Positions 10,301 through 20,700 of a stretch of 64,000 nucleotides of DNA are shown in pieces; positions within the stretch are counted from its first letter, which is position 1, and each line of letters opens with the position of its first letter. The DNA is from Lutraria lutraria. Taxonomy: Eukaryota > Mollusca > Bivalvia > Venerida > Mactridae. Both the position numbers and the translations under genes were made by a program. The notes below the pieces were generated by a model. The model was not told the origin of the DNA. It ran no database searches and saw nothing but the letters and a program-made list of their open reading frames with translations. The stretch spans positions 13,794,386-13,858,385 of the forward strand of contig OZ026839.1 in assembly GCA_964023205.1 (NCBI GenBank), given 5' to 3'.

Positions 10301-12363
10301 TCCATATTATGGCAATGATTATTTTTGCTCTTCTTGTTGTGCTGTGAAAACGTAATGGATGACAGATCGCATACCATCGCTCAATGGAAATTGCACTTAA
10401 TGTAAGCACGGATACGTTTATGCTTAAAGTCTGAAAATGAAATATATTTTTTTTATAATAATTAACAAAGTTAAGCTGAAAAGTCACAAAAAGATTTCAA
10501 AACAATAACAAAATTCACTGAAGACGACTCAAGTAAAAATTAGGGTGAGAAACAATTACTATTACGTTTATATACATGTATATGGTAACTTTGTGAGCTT
10601 TGATTTACTACAACAACATACTGGCAAAAACACAATGAACAAGATGTGTTTTATAAACACCATGTCCCCTCCGGTTGCCCTTTTTGAAAATGCACAGGTC
10701 CAGTAGAGATTGTCATGATGAACCAAGACATGGAGTTTGATTATTGCAGGTGGTAGCGTTTTGATTTAATAGGCAAGGTAAAAATTTGGTACAGGCAAAC
10801 AAAGGATCGTATATCTGCTAAAAATGATCAAATCACAAAACCCTGACGATATGTGCTGGTGAACTTGGTGACAATAGTTCTATCAAAGTTTGGTAAAAAT
10901 CCCTTGAGAAATACAGAAGTAGTTGCAAACAAAAGACAATGACCCTGTGACCTTGACCTTTGACCTACTGACCTGAAAATGCACAGGTCCTGTAGAGGTT
11001 GTCATGAGGAACCTACATAAAATTATGAAGTTTGATGAATGTAGGTGCAGGCGTTTAGATTTTATAGGCAATGTTAAAGTTTGGTACAAACAGACAGACA
11101 AACAGAGAGACCAAAAACAATATCTCCCCGATCTATCAATGCGGGGGCATTAAAATATTCATGCCTGTCTTTATATTATCATAGCAGATTATTCAAAGAA
11201 TTGACAGGAGCGTCTTGGGACCTCGGTACAAATGAGATAAAGTCGGTTCTAACCCAAAATTACGTCCATCCCGTGAAACTAAAAATCTGAAAGATATTAT
11301 TATCGAATCATTGTGAACCCCGGCCGATACCGTCTGATCTCGACTCTAACATCGATACTGGAACTATTTGAAATTTCCCGGGTGTAAACATAACAAATGG
11401 CCGTGAAAAAAAAACAGCGCCAGTTCAGTTTTTTTCTCCTTACCGTTGAAAATGCCATTGTATACAGTGTGTTAAGGAACCAAATGTTTACACTAGATGA
11501 AGGACAATTCTGCAATGAATTCCCAAGACTTAACTGCCAAGAGGTAACTATTCCTTTAGCAGTTACTCGGAAGGCATTCAGCGAGTTATGCCGTGTTAAA
11601 TCTTGAAGAAACCTTTTTTCGGCGTGTTTCTTTAAAATATTTTCTGAAGGATCGGTTCAATTAAGCAAACGTAATCTCGACCTAATAGTCGGGGGCTTTA
11701 ACAGAGTAATTAATGGGCTGTGGTGGCGTGGTCGTAGTCCGGCGGTTAGTACCGTTGAAGTCTTGTATTCTTAGTCCGAATTCGGGTAGTGGAAGGTCAA
11801 ACCGTTCTATGAAAAAATTACAAGTGGAGAAGTTGCCGTTTAAATACACTCTAGGAAAACTTGTTTGGTGGACCAGCCGCTCTATATTACTGAAATACAA
11901 ATGTATTATTGGAAAACGGCATTGAACCCACTGAAGAAATCAATATATTCGTTAATTCTTGAATTGAACTTACCGAAATGAAAGTATGAATATAACAGCC
12001 AGCTGTTCCGAAGAACCAGGTGCTCGTGACGTCAAAAGTTAGAGCTAACGGAAGGCATATTATTATGACTCCAAGGTCTGCGATTGATAAATTCATTATG
12101 AACATGTACACTGTTGTCCGCATGTTTCTATTGCGAGCAATGGCGAAGCAAACTAATATGTTACCAATAACTCCAACAATGAAGGTGAGAATGTACGCTG
12201 CAACTAGAACCCACTCCTCCTTAGTTGGGTTAGCATGTTTTTCTAAGCGCAATACGTAATCCTCGTTTGTTTCGCAATAATAATTCAGGTCACACAACGA
12301 CGAGTAGCTGGTTGCGTTGACAATTGATGAATTCACTTCACTGGTATCCGCTGGTCCGCTCAT
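1148..12363 (-). CDS. orexin/allatotropin-type neuropeptide GPCR, five exons (whole spliced gene)
   Basis: Spliced CDS: 12363-11974, 10430-10058, 7705-7552, 6665-6544, 1338-1148, giving 1230 nt and 409 residues plus a TAG stop. All four introns are GT-AG and every junction keeps frame (phases 0, 1, 2, 1). The product is a seven-helix plasma-membrane receptor: N-glycosylation sites at NSS and NAT near residues 11-18, TM1 with GN (N68), TM2 with NLSIAD (D96), ECL1 WFFG then C123, TM3 end with ERW (147-149) followed by YAICHPL, ECL2 C202, TM6 FAICYFP (292-298), TM7 NPIIY (338-342), then helix 8 GKFRKEFK and a cysteine cluster (360, 361, 364) suited to palmitoylation. The ERWYAICHPL stretch and the SGKFRKEFK tail are typical of orexin and invertebrate allatotropin receptors; the ligand and the usual Gq/calcium coupling are inferred from that family. 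The length is normal for it. Another peptide-receptor subfamily remains possible. Confidence 0.9.
1881..3410. repeat. tandem duplication copy 1 (about 1.53 kb) inside GPCR intron 4
   Basis: Starts at TTCGAATTTTTCTATTTTAT and ends at ATATACGCTCAATCT. The next 1.54 kb repeats it in direct orientation, nearly identical by eye. A 75-codon frame (2511-2738) is open in both copies, but it has no recognisable domain and I do not call it a gene. Copy 1 keeps a few bases near 3265 and 3308 that copy 2 has lost. Confidence 0.9.
3411..4954. repeat. tandem duplication copy 2 (about 1.54 kb) inside GPCR intron 4
   Basis: Immediately follows copy 1 in the same orientation. It differs by scattered substitutions and by an extra 29 bases at 3538-3566. 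The frame matching 2511-2738 lies at 4068-4295 with one Thr-to-Ala change. The duplication is recent, judging by how few differences there are. Confidence 0.9.
5649..5834. mobile_element. degenerate MITE, CAGTRCAACCTCT family
   Basis: Left end cagtgtatgctctcta and right end gagaggttgcactg resemble the termini of the elements at 26331 and 44409, with gaggttgttgct-type internal words. The left TA target is not intact, so it is an old copy. Confidence 0.5.
5967..6421. mobile_element. possible MITE with TTAAGGTYCTCAT ends
   Basis: The left end cttaaggttctcat and the right end, read in reverse as tttaaggtcctcat, form a short terminal inverted repeat around an AT-rich interior. No clear target duplication. 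Within GPCR intron 4. Confidence 0.35.
6544..6665 (-). CDS. GPCR exon 4: ECL3 and TM7
   Basis: Encodes residues 306-347 (split codons at both ends). The acceptor is ATATTTCTAG and the donor GTAGGT. ECL3 carries an N-E-S glycosylation sequon. TM7 reads FAHWFVFFNSCVNPIIYNFM, with the canonical NPxxY (N338-Y342). The exon is too short to stand out as a long open frame. It was located by translating from the phase left by exon 3 and checking that frame is regained in exon 5. Confidence 0.9.
7552..7705 (-). CDS. GPCR exon 3: ICL3 and TM6
   Basis: Encodes residues 255-306 (both end codons are split). The acceptor is TTCTGTGTTCCAG and the donor GTAAGTA. The third intracellular loop is rich in Ser, Asn and Arg and ends in ESRKKAARML, a basic segment usual just before TM6 for G-protein coupling. 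TM6 reads IAVVIVFAICYFPNHALNIA, with the CYFP variant of the family's CWxP. Confidence 0.92.
8071..8353 (-). mobile_element. tRNA-derived SINE (family A), copy 1
   Basis: In reverse complement it starts ccgcaaccgtgaccaagtgg, a tRNA-Leu/Ser-like box A, followed by a variable-arm-like segment interrupted by a run of C, a degraded box B, and a body ending in gtttattatagtttcatccc on the plus strand. It shares its whole length with the copies at 14546 and 22318. Lies in GPCR intron 2. Confidence 0.75.
9822..10045. repeat. dispersed repeat next to GPCR exon 2 donor
   Basis: Runs of aggggctttttcc, ttggggaaaaac and ggaagggaaaaaaacctac resemble a dispersed low-complexity repeat seen in bivalves; a similar 'gggaaaa' block lies at 47880-48190. 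It reaches to within a few bases of the splice donor at 10057. Confidence 0.4.
10058..10430 (-). CDS. GPCR exon 2: TM3 to start of ICL3
   Basis: Encodes residues 131-254 plus one base. The acceptor is TTTCATTTTCAG just upstream and the donor is GTAAGTA at 10057-10051. Contains the rest of TM3 with SVLTLSAISIERWYAICHPL (ERW in place of DRY), TM4 (about 166-183), the second disulphide cysteine in ECL2 (SNCYP, C202) and TM5 (about 211-240). An open frame continues past the donor into the intron, but those residues are low-complexity repeat sequence and are not part of the protein. Confidence 0.92.
10637..11155 (+). repeat. mollusc dispersed repeat with TGACCT array, in GPCR intron 1
   Basis: Begins acaagatgtgttttataaac, passes through gaaaatgcacaggtcc twice (10687 and 10975), a TGACCT cluster at 10948-10974, and ends in cagacagacaaacagagaga and aaaacaatatctcccc. 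I recognise this layout as a dispersed repeat common in bivalve and gastropod genomes. The two internal matches suggest two nested or tandem partial copies. Confidence 0.7.
10948..10974 (-). promoter_or_regulatory. four TGACCT half-sites spaced 0, 1 and 2 bases
   Basis: TGACCT starts at 10948, 10954, 10961 and 10969. On the minus strand these are AGGTCA direct repeats with spacers 0, 1 and 2. The middle pair is a perfect DR1 (AGGTCAAAGGTCA), the consensus for RXR/HNF4-type nuclear receptors. Function is not shown; it sits inside a repeat. Confidence 0.45.
11974..12363 (-). CDS. GPCR exon 1: N-terminus, TM1, TM2, start of TM3
   Basis: Encodes residues 1-130. The start chosen is the first in-frame ATG (12363-12361). 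An in-frame TGA lies upstream at 12408-12406 with no ATG between, so the open frame reaching 12387 is not all coding unless an unseen upstream exon joins in. The extracellular N-terminus is about 50 residues, has two N-X-S/T sites and two cysteines, and no obvious cleaved signal peptide. TM1 is about 51-74, TM2 about 86-108; the disulphide cysteine before TM3 is residue 123. The exon ends in phase 0 after a serine codon, and the donor GTAAGT is at 11973-11968. Confidence 0.9.
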
Positions 12364-12383
12364 CTCAAGGGATTCTGTGTCAT
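12360..12383 (-). other. short upstream ORF overlapping the GPCR start codon
   Basis: A minus-strand ATG at 12383-12381 opens a seven-codon frame that ends at TGA 12362-12360. This TGA overlaps the receptor ATG as ATGA. It is functional only if the transcript starts upstream of 12383, which cannot be seen here. Confidence 0.45.
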
Positions 12384-12408
12384 CCAATTTCAGAATAAAT
12401 ATTAATCA

Positions 12409-13109
12409 AATTTTAAGATTAGGCAAAACTACGTGAGTAGCCTATACCAAAGATTGAAAGCCTTGTCGTCGGCTGTCAGGTCTTGGGATTACCTTCTGAG
12501 TTGATGAAAGCAAGATTCTTTTACTGATATTCAGCTGATCTCTGTAATATAAATACGAGCAATATTAAGAATAAAACAAACAGACCCATTTTTGTAATAA
12601 TAGAAATGGTGTCACAAAAGTGATAGTTGCATGCAGAAGAAAAGGGTACATTGGAAATGCATTCGCAGACCAAATACTGAGTAAGTTTTGCAAGTGTAGG
12701 CAACTTTAAATATCGAACGAATCAAATATGAGCAGAAAAAGAGATAAAGCCCAAGTAAAATGCTTATTATTCTGCAGGCAGCGCAAAATGATCGGCATTT
12801 CTAGTAAGAACTGTCTACAGTAATCATGTTAATTAAGCACAATAATTACCCTGATGGTGCTCCCATGTTTTGGAAGCGAGACGAAAATAATTAGATAGGA
12901 CACTAAACCTCCATGTTGTATAGTATAATGATACCGTATTATCCGTTTATTTACCAACCATAAAAGGGTTTATTCCAATAAGATAGTATATGCACATTAT
13001 AACTAAGAAAACATAAATACCACTATTACAAACAATTGCGTTATTTAAACAAAGCAATTTCTCTCAATCGGAAAGTATTTGTAAATATTGTAAACCAAAA
13101 TTCTAATAC
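12409..13109. other. 5' flank of the GPCR gene, nothing further recognised
   Basis: AT-rich sequence with no clear TATA box or exon that I can support. An untranslated first exon of the receptor may lie here or further upstream but cannot be placed. Confidence 0.4.
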
Positions 13110-13470
13110 TTGGAAGAAATACATGCCGTTTCGCTCAATATTGTCCGATTTAGTTGTGTAATTGTTGCTAATGGTGTTGTGGGTGGCGTTATTGGTGATT
13201 TTGATAGTGACGTTTGTGATATTGTTGTTGTAGTTAATGGTGTTCATGCTCATGATGACATTGTTGTTCGTGTTTTGACGGGTTTTGGTTTATTGGTGTG
13301 ATAGCTGATAGCGTTATTGGTGATATTGATGAAAGCCTAGATGAGCATGCTGTGGTGATGATGTTGCTAGTGGTGGTTATGGTGGTAATTATAGTGAAGA
13401 TAATGATCGTAATGAAGATGATGATGTTGGTGGTTGTGGTGGCGATGGTGGTGTTTTTATTATTTAAGTA
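13110..13470 (+). repeat. degenerate GTT/GAT/GGT trinucleotide-rich tract
   Basis: Imperfect gttgttggtgatgttgt-type sequence with strong G+T versus C+A strand bias. It opens frames on both strands (Asn/Thr/Ile-rich on minus, Val/Asp-rich on plus) that look like repeat translations, not genes. Confidence 0.7.
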
Positions 13471-14545
13471 AAGGTGTTGTGAATGCAGATAATGCTGTTG
13501 ATGATATGAAAATATTCTTCGCTAGCAGTCTACGTAATTACTAGTCTGTTAGAGTGCAACATTAGGCAAGCGCGTTTAGTAACCCCAACAAGAAAACGAA
13601 CATGACCCGAAACATTTCTCTTCTTTAGGATTATCCAAAGGAACAATACATTTTATATTTCACATTCTTGTTTATTTATATTAATGTTCTAAAATTACTT
13701 AGAATCCAATTGAGAATTGAATTGAGGAGACAGTTGTCGCAGTTTGCAATTGCTTGTAATAAACTACGTATTCCAGAAGCATTTATATAGTATTCAGTAT
13801 TCACGTGATTATTAGCCAGGAGTTGTTTGAAAACAACCACAGTAAGATTTAAATACAGTTGCCATTCCATTTACAACCAGAGTTGTCTATCCTCTTGCTC
13901 ATGCATTTTCTAAATGAGGAAATATATTGTTGATAACGAGCAATGGGTGCCAGCACATCCATTTGTCATAATTCTGTTATCCGAACATTGGTGATATCAA
14001 GCGCATTGTGGGTACGTCAAATATTTTGAGCGATGCCGCGATGTATGTATGTCAAAAATATATTAATTCCTAACACAAAAGTACCTAATCATAACCAGCG
14101 ATGCAGAATGCAACAAAATCGGCTGTGTGTCTGAAACACCGAAGACAAACATCATTAAACAAATTCAAAAGTATCCTAACTTAATTGAACTTAACTCAAC
14201 TTAAAACAAAGATGTTGCAAGATTTTCAGTGCCACTTTCATAACAAATACCACATGTGTCATATACTTAATATTAAAAGGTTGCGATCTAACCAACAATG
14301 TCTTTTGGGAGCTACATGGCATAACATTGATTTTGTGATATGAATAATTTTAAATAATTAAAGAAAATTGTTTCTGTTTAAAACAATACAATTCAGACAT
14401 TGACTCCTGTATCTGTGAATATCAATGAAGTAAGAAATATCCTAAAATTCCACTGTACATGTAGTTATATTTATAAGTTAAAAAGTAGAGTAACAAGGGC
14501 TCAGATGTTGTGTTTATTTTCAAATAACAAGAGTATGTCGTAGGG

Positions 14546-14826
14546 TATAAAGGTAAAGGTTTTGTTTATTATAGTGTCACCCCTATTGAAAGGGCCAGCC
14601 AAATTGGCTTATGAGACACCTATCTTATGTACATGCAGTTTCTCCCGAATTCCTTCTCCTTTTGCTGGGTGTCTGGCTGAGACGGGCCTACGGTAACCAT
14701 TTTTTAACTAGCTGGCGGCTCACCAACCGATCGCATCAGTTCTAACCAAGTCACCACTGGGCTTCGAACCTTCGATCTCCCGCTCCGAAGGTGGACACCC
14801 TAACCACTCGGCCACGGTTGCGGTAT
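14546..14826 (-). mobile_element. tRNA-derived SINE (family A), copy 2, best preserved
   Basis: In reverse complement: ccgcaaccgtggccgagtgg (box A of a Leu/Ser-type tRNA), a long variable-arm region, gatcgaaggttcgaagccca (box B ggttcgaag), then a body ending ctataataaacaaaaccttt. The copies at 8071 and 22318 match over the body. Non-coding, transcribed by RNA polymerase III in such families. Confidence 0.8.
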
Positions 14827-15221
14827 AAGTTGTAACTAGTGTGAGGTTTTCAGGTTAAAAACTACACAAAGTCACGTGGTATATATTTGTAATTATACGA
14901 TTGAGTATACGTTTTCATGGTAATAACTGATTATCATCAAAATTAGCATTAACGAATGATGGTTACTTTGTAAATTTGGATTTAAATTATTTTCTCATGA
15001 ACATGCTTTGTCTTCAATGTGACCGAATGTAAATAAAACTAAAGCGGCTACATTGTCTCTTGACTTCGAAGGAAAACATAAAGTGTATTTATTCAAACCA
15101 CTATTCTTAGAATCATTTCTTGACAAACATCTTGAAAATTACAAAAGTACTAGCTAGAAATATATGCCGAACACACATAACCTATCCAGGGGGGTGTGCG
15201 CCCAGATACATGCTATTTATA

Positions 15222-16149
15222 CACGGTGGTTAACCGGCTCGGACTTTTTTGGATCAAAACAGCGTTCCCAGACTATTTTTGATCGAGCAAAGGACTTTTA
15301 ATGAATATGAAGTTCAAGTGTGTTCAAAATATTTGATATTTTATGTGTTCTACTTATTTTATTTTAACTATTTATGTGCGACGGAACAGCACAAATGTAT
15401 ATTGACAAGAAAATAATGTTAAATCAACATCACAGAGAACAGTGTCTATGCACAAATGCCATGATTAGTAATCAAATTACATTCAGTTCCCTCGCAAGAT
15501 TGGGCGATACTGTCGAGTGAAGGAATAAAATGTCAATTTCTACAAAGTTTTCATGTTTTTCAATCGATATCGTTACTGAACTGAATAAAAACAATTTATC
15601 AAAGGTTATTTATCGGGTATTTATCCAGTCACAATTCGGTTCATTGTTGTTAAAGAGAAAAAACAACAAACTTAGCAGCGAAGGACTTCTAGTGATTATG
15701 GAAACGGACTAGTTATGATCAGTTCCTTTGGATCGTTAATAAACTGATAATTTGATATATGAAAGACCCACGTTTGACTAAAACACCTTGGCAATGTACT
15801 ATACATAGATTTTAGAGCAATAAACAAGCATGAAGCCTGAAAATCGGTGTACTTTCTAAGTAATTTCAGGTAAATGTTGATGCACTTTCACTTGAGAAAC
15901 TTCAACTTTTTCCTGATGTAAAGAATAAATTTAGAAGAAATTGTTGATTATTTTGAATGTATGGAAAGAACAGACATGTAAAAGTTCCGTGGTACAGAAA
16001 TTGTAAAGTTCTTACGTGTTTTTGCGCATAAATCAGGATGTTTGTCCATTGTTTTTAAGAAATTAATCAGTAAAAGTCATTTGCTTGATCAAAAATAGTC
16101 TGGGGACGCTGATTTGATCCAAAAAAGTCCCAGCCGGTTAACCACCGTG
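15222..16149. mobile_element. 928-bp inverted-repeat transposon, non-autonomous
   Basis: Terminal inverted repeats of about 75 bp begin CACGGTGGTTAACCGGCT and contain ggacttttttggatcaaa and agactatttttgatc on both sides. The direct repeat TTATA flanks it at 15217-15221 and 16150-16154. The interior has only a 60-codon frame (15530-15712) with no recognisable domain, so it needs a transposase supplied elsewhere. Superfamily not assigned. Confidence 0.8.
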
Positions 16150-16154
16150 TTATA

Positions 16155-17485
16155 GTGGCTGTAAAATTCTTTATGACTTTTGTTACGTTATCATTTAGCG
16201 TTTCTATGGCGATATTCTAGTTTTTATACTATAGGTTTAACTTTTGTACGATTTAAGCAAACTGTTGTCATCGTAAATTTCACATACACTTTCTTAAACC
16301 GAATACACATGTATTGCTTTAAATTAAAATGTAGATACATTCGTCATCATTTTAGCTCAGGCCTCTCAATTTATACAAAGCGAACATTTTTGCATATATT
16401 TGTGGGTCTTTATTTGTTCAAGAAAATATTGCATCCTTGCAATTATTCTTAGCGTTTTAGTGACTTATAATGTAATTACGTTCCTAGGACCTGATATGTA
16501 TAATCATTCAAGTGACAGACTGGATATTGCATTGATCTTTTTTTCAGTGGTTTAACGTCACGCTAACAGTCATGGTTATTTGGAAACCTTTCGAGCTATA
16601 AATGGTACACGTACATGTGGTTAAAACCACCGACCTAAAACCAACCTCACATGCGAAATTTGTCGGGTCAAGGATGGCGAGGGGCTAGTGATTACTAGTC
16701 AGAGATTATATTAACTCGATCAGGGAGTCACCTATAGAGACCTATCAGTTCGGCTTTTCGGTGCCAAGTCGAAGAAGTATCTCGTCGTCAAAAACAAACT
16801 AATTAGATGGACTAGGGAGTCATCTTGTATAGCCTCATGTATTTAGCTTACTTATATATTTAGTTTCTCCTGTGTTCTTTCTTACTTATGAATGTTTGTT
16901 GCCATGTCGCATGCTAATTACATGTACGTTTATATTTGTATAATTATGTAAATGATGATGAGCCATGGAGGTTCTGTTCTGTATAATTAATTCCATGCAC
17001 AAAATGTACGGAAAAGAGAGTTTTACGTGTTCCGTAGTTCCTGGCTGTTCAAAGGATAAGATCAAAATATGCCGGGTCTGTTTAATGTTGTATCTTATAC
17101 ACTGTCACGAATATTACACGTGAAAAACCTATCACAGACAAACGGAGACAGTTGTGTTAAACTGATGGAAGCATATAGAATAGCAAATACGAGTGTACGT
17201 AATACTAGTACGTCCAGTCACAGAATAGAAACGTTTTGATCGTACGTACAGCATCCTTATTTCCAATAAAGGCATATTTAGTTTATCTTAACCTCTGAAT
17301 ACTAGTACTGAACAACTTCAATGAGGATGACGGGAGGGTCGTTAATGAAAAGTATGACAATGCAATCAATGGTGCCGTCTGTAAGAATCATCCGTTTGGG
17401 TGCAATGGTCATCCACAGCATGTATTTGTTGATGTGATACTTTAGAATGATTCAGATAAAGTCGCATAACCATCTCTTCTGGTCA
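16155..17485. other. no gene recognised
   Basis: AT-rich sequence with a 90-codon frame at 16180-16452 that lacks domain or splice support. Contains cccgtttaaa-free, low-repeat sequence; nothing further to report. Confidence 0.4.
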
Positions 17486-17791
17486 CAGTTCCCACATCTA
17501 CAATATTTACCTCCCTTGGCGGCCATCTTGCTTGGCAAATTTCTTATGCGCTTACTGGTAGAAAAAATCAGAAAATTGGTTATTAAACAACTTAATTTAT
17601 AAAAGATAACTTAATCATGAAGTTGGTAAGGCCACAATCACATCAGGTTTAAGAAAATGTAGTTGTCACATATAAATATCCTATATTTAGAATTATCAAA
17701 ACAAAAATATAAATATCTTCTATTAGTGCTTGTTGAATTTGCCGAGCAAGATGGCCGCCAAGGGAGGTAATTATTGTAGATGTTGGAACTA
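17486..17791. mobile_element. MITE with about 55-bp inverted repeats, AGTTCCCACATCTAC family
   Basis: Left arm agttcccacatctacaat continues through cctcccttggcggccatctt; the right arm is its reverse complement with few changes. The interior is AT-rich. A much shorter relative is at 46992-47075. Confidence 0.75.
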
Positions 17792-19495
17792 TGTATCTTT
17801 GTTTACAAGTTTTACTGTATCTACAATGAAAATAGCATAATCAAGAGTCGCCCAATACTGTTATATAAATGCAAAAGATTTAGATTCGAGATTTGTTTTG
17901 AAGTAGGCCTAATTAGATAATTTACCTGCTTCTCTCCTAGATCAGATTGAAATGATGTATCCTAAGGCAATAGAGTTGGAAGAAATTATCATTACACACC
18001 CACATAATACAACGTAAGAACCATTTCCGCATCATCGGCGGGAAATCGGTGTTTTTTTACTAGTGAGCAATTAACGAAAACGACTTATTTACAATCTTCA
18101 AATTCTAACATCTTTTCCTTACATAAAAGGAATGATAATTTTCTAATGATGCGAGATTTTTTTAAAAGTCACATAAAAATGGCGCGCAAAACGTGTATTA
18201 TTACACTCGAAATCGCAAGTAGTTTTTATGAACGGCCCGTTTTCATGACCAAAGTTAATTGATTTGAAGAATTGTGCAGATAATGGTGCCGATTTATCGT
18301 TTCCGAGATTATTTTGGCTTCCCAAACAGACTATTCATTAACCAGGAACAATAGACCCACGTATAATAGCATATTCATTCGAGTATGTTAATGAAAACAA
18401 AACGACAGTAGCTATTAAAGCTGCAGATGTGATTTAAATATAGGATTGTACGTAAAATGTGCCTTTTTAAATACAATTATTAATTAACTACATGTGTAGT
18501 TATTTCATCAAAAACTGGAAGTTATTGGAAATTACCTCGGTAATCCGTTTTCAGTTTTTAAGGAAACTAGTAATATCATTTAAAGCTGATGGTGCATTAT
18601 TTCTTAGACAAGTTGTATTTTATGATATTCTTCCACGTGGCCACTATTTGGGTTGTAAAAGGTATGTACCAGTCTAATAACTCATCTGGTATTGAATACA
18701 GCATGCCCATGCAATGTCTGGCTTACTTTTCTTTCCATTTTGTAAAACACGTGTTTTGTCTAAGAATGGAAACCTTTCTGATCCGGTCATTTCCGCGGCC
18801 CAGACATTTCCGCGGCCCGGACATTTCCGAATTTTAGAGGTTCCACTATACATATTTTTGCTACATGACTATGTGTCTATCAAGTTGTCGTCTGAAGCAT
18901 GCACGTGCGATCATATTTCAAATTGTCTAACCGACGTTATTATCAGGTTACATTAACACCATTTCCGTCAGTATTAAATACTCGTTAAATAACTTAGTCT
19001 GTTTAAAGAAAATAACTGCCATACATGTACATGTTAAGTGTTACTTTCCGAGATGCGTATATTCAAACAGGAAGAACGCACCGTCTTTATCGTGTTCATC
19101 TTTTTATATTTTATGATCACATAATACTAGGTGACACTTTTAGATAAAACGATTACCAAACTTTGAAATAGTCTTGCCATTGTATTGAAAAGTACACAAT
19201 AAAACGCGTGTATGTAATGCAACTACTTAGCGTTTACTTTCATGAAATCATTCTTTGAGTATGTAATCTCGCTGTAAGTATGTTGTCTTCAGTAGTAGAT
19301 TTAATTATACAATTGTACGTAAGACACATTTATATTACTTGGTATAAAGTGTATAACTCTTGAAGCTAAGCATTACGACATGAAGATCATTTTATGATAA
19401 TCAGGTCTATTAGATATCAGATTTTCGGGTAATGGTTCTTCTAAGGAATCCAACGGTTATAATGACGTATGTCACGTAAGAGTGGATAGATGTGC
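17792..19495. other. no gene recognised; short tandem at 18783-18832
   Basis: Mostly AT-rich unique sequence. At 18783-18832 a 17-bp unit (catttccgcggcccrga) occurs nearly three times. Overlapping 80-codon frames there are not supported as genes. Confidence 0.4.
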
Positions 19496-19559
19496 TTCAT
19501 TTAGCACGTACTGTTACAGTCAAACATGTGAATAAAATACTACAAATGATATTAACATA

Positions 19560-19895
19560 CAGCCAGGGGAGAAGAGACCGAAGAGAGAGTTGAGGGGAGA
19601 GAGATAGGAGAGAGTGAAGCGCGAGATAGCGGTGAAGCGAGCGAGGGAGAAGAGGGACAGACAGGAATTGGGGGAGTAAGATAGGGGAGGGGATAGTGAA
19701 GAAAAGAGGATGGGGAGAAAGGGAAAAATGAGAGCGAGGGGAGAGCGATAGGGAATCGTAAGAGGAGGAGACCTGTGAATAGGGGGGGGGGGAGGGAGAG
19801 AGGTAGTAGTGAAAGAGGCGGAGAGGGGAGGGGAGACAGAAAGAGGGAGAGAGGGAGAGAAAGGGACTGGGACAGGAATGGACGAACGGAGACAT
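19560..19895 (+). repeat. purine-rich (GA/GGA) low-complexity tract
   Basis: About 300 bases of almost pure purine on the plus strand (gagagagag, ggggagggg) with a run of ten or more G at about 19783-19793. Two overlapping minus-strand frames rich in Ser, Leu and Pro are products of this composition. Confidence 0.85.
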
Positions 19896-20700
19896 AACTA
19901 TAGGGGGATATATGTCTATCCATACGTAGTCTAGGCCTTTATCCGACGATCAATTTGATCTTTTGTATGAACAAATGTGTACAACATTGTGGTGGTTATA
20001 TGAGCAATATGCTTCATTCACTGCAATCCATGAAGTCATGTTTTACTTCAAACAATCAATGAGTGATTGTTGTACTTTATGTCTATACGTTTAAGTATGC
20101 TAGCATATGTCACTCTAGAATGAATACTTGTATATTATGCATCATTAATACGATACGGTTATATAATAAAATTCAGTTAGAATAATAAATAAGATAAGCA
20201 TAACATTATAAAGATAGTGCCTGATATGTTATTACAACATAATATCTATTAACGACAGTTAAACCTGTGTTAACTGCGACCTATGTATGAACATATTTAA
20301 CATATTCTAATTGACAAGTTTGTTTGCTATTATTATAGTCACTGAAATATGCGAACAAAGGCCATGGACGGACTGGAGGGATTAAAAACTGCATGTGTTC
20401 TCTACGCACAGTTTGTCTTTACTTAGAATTGTGAAACAATAAATATTTGCTTAACAGTTGCCGTTACTGCTATACCGACATTTAACAAAAAATATTTCCC
20501 TTTATACGTTTCATAGTAAATTTCACATTAAACACTTCACTTAATGGCCACTTCAATTATCCACCATCTCAGTACGACGGACGGATTTTATATATTGCCT
20601 CTGTAATTCAATCTGCAAGTTTAATCATCTATTTGCAGGATTCAAAGATGGGTTTAAGATTGAGCGTTTATGTAGAAAAAATGTGATTTGTCAATGTGTC
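19896..20700. other. no gene recognised
   Basis: AT-rich. At 20257 cagttaaacctgtgttaact resembles the end of the cagtcaaacctgtg element at 45112, possibly a degraded copy. Confidence 0.35.

Noticed and set aside
10054..10377. 107-codon minus-strand frame within GPCR exon 2
   Set aside because: It is an alternative frame of the receptor exon; the receptor frame has all the family motifs.
19497..19923. Ser/Leu/Pro-rich minus-strand proteins of 123-132 codons
   Set aside because: Both overlapping frames come from the purine-rich tract read in reverse.
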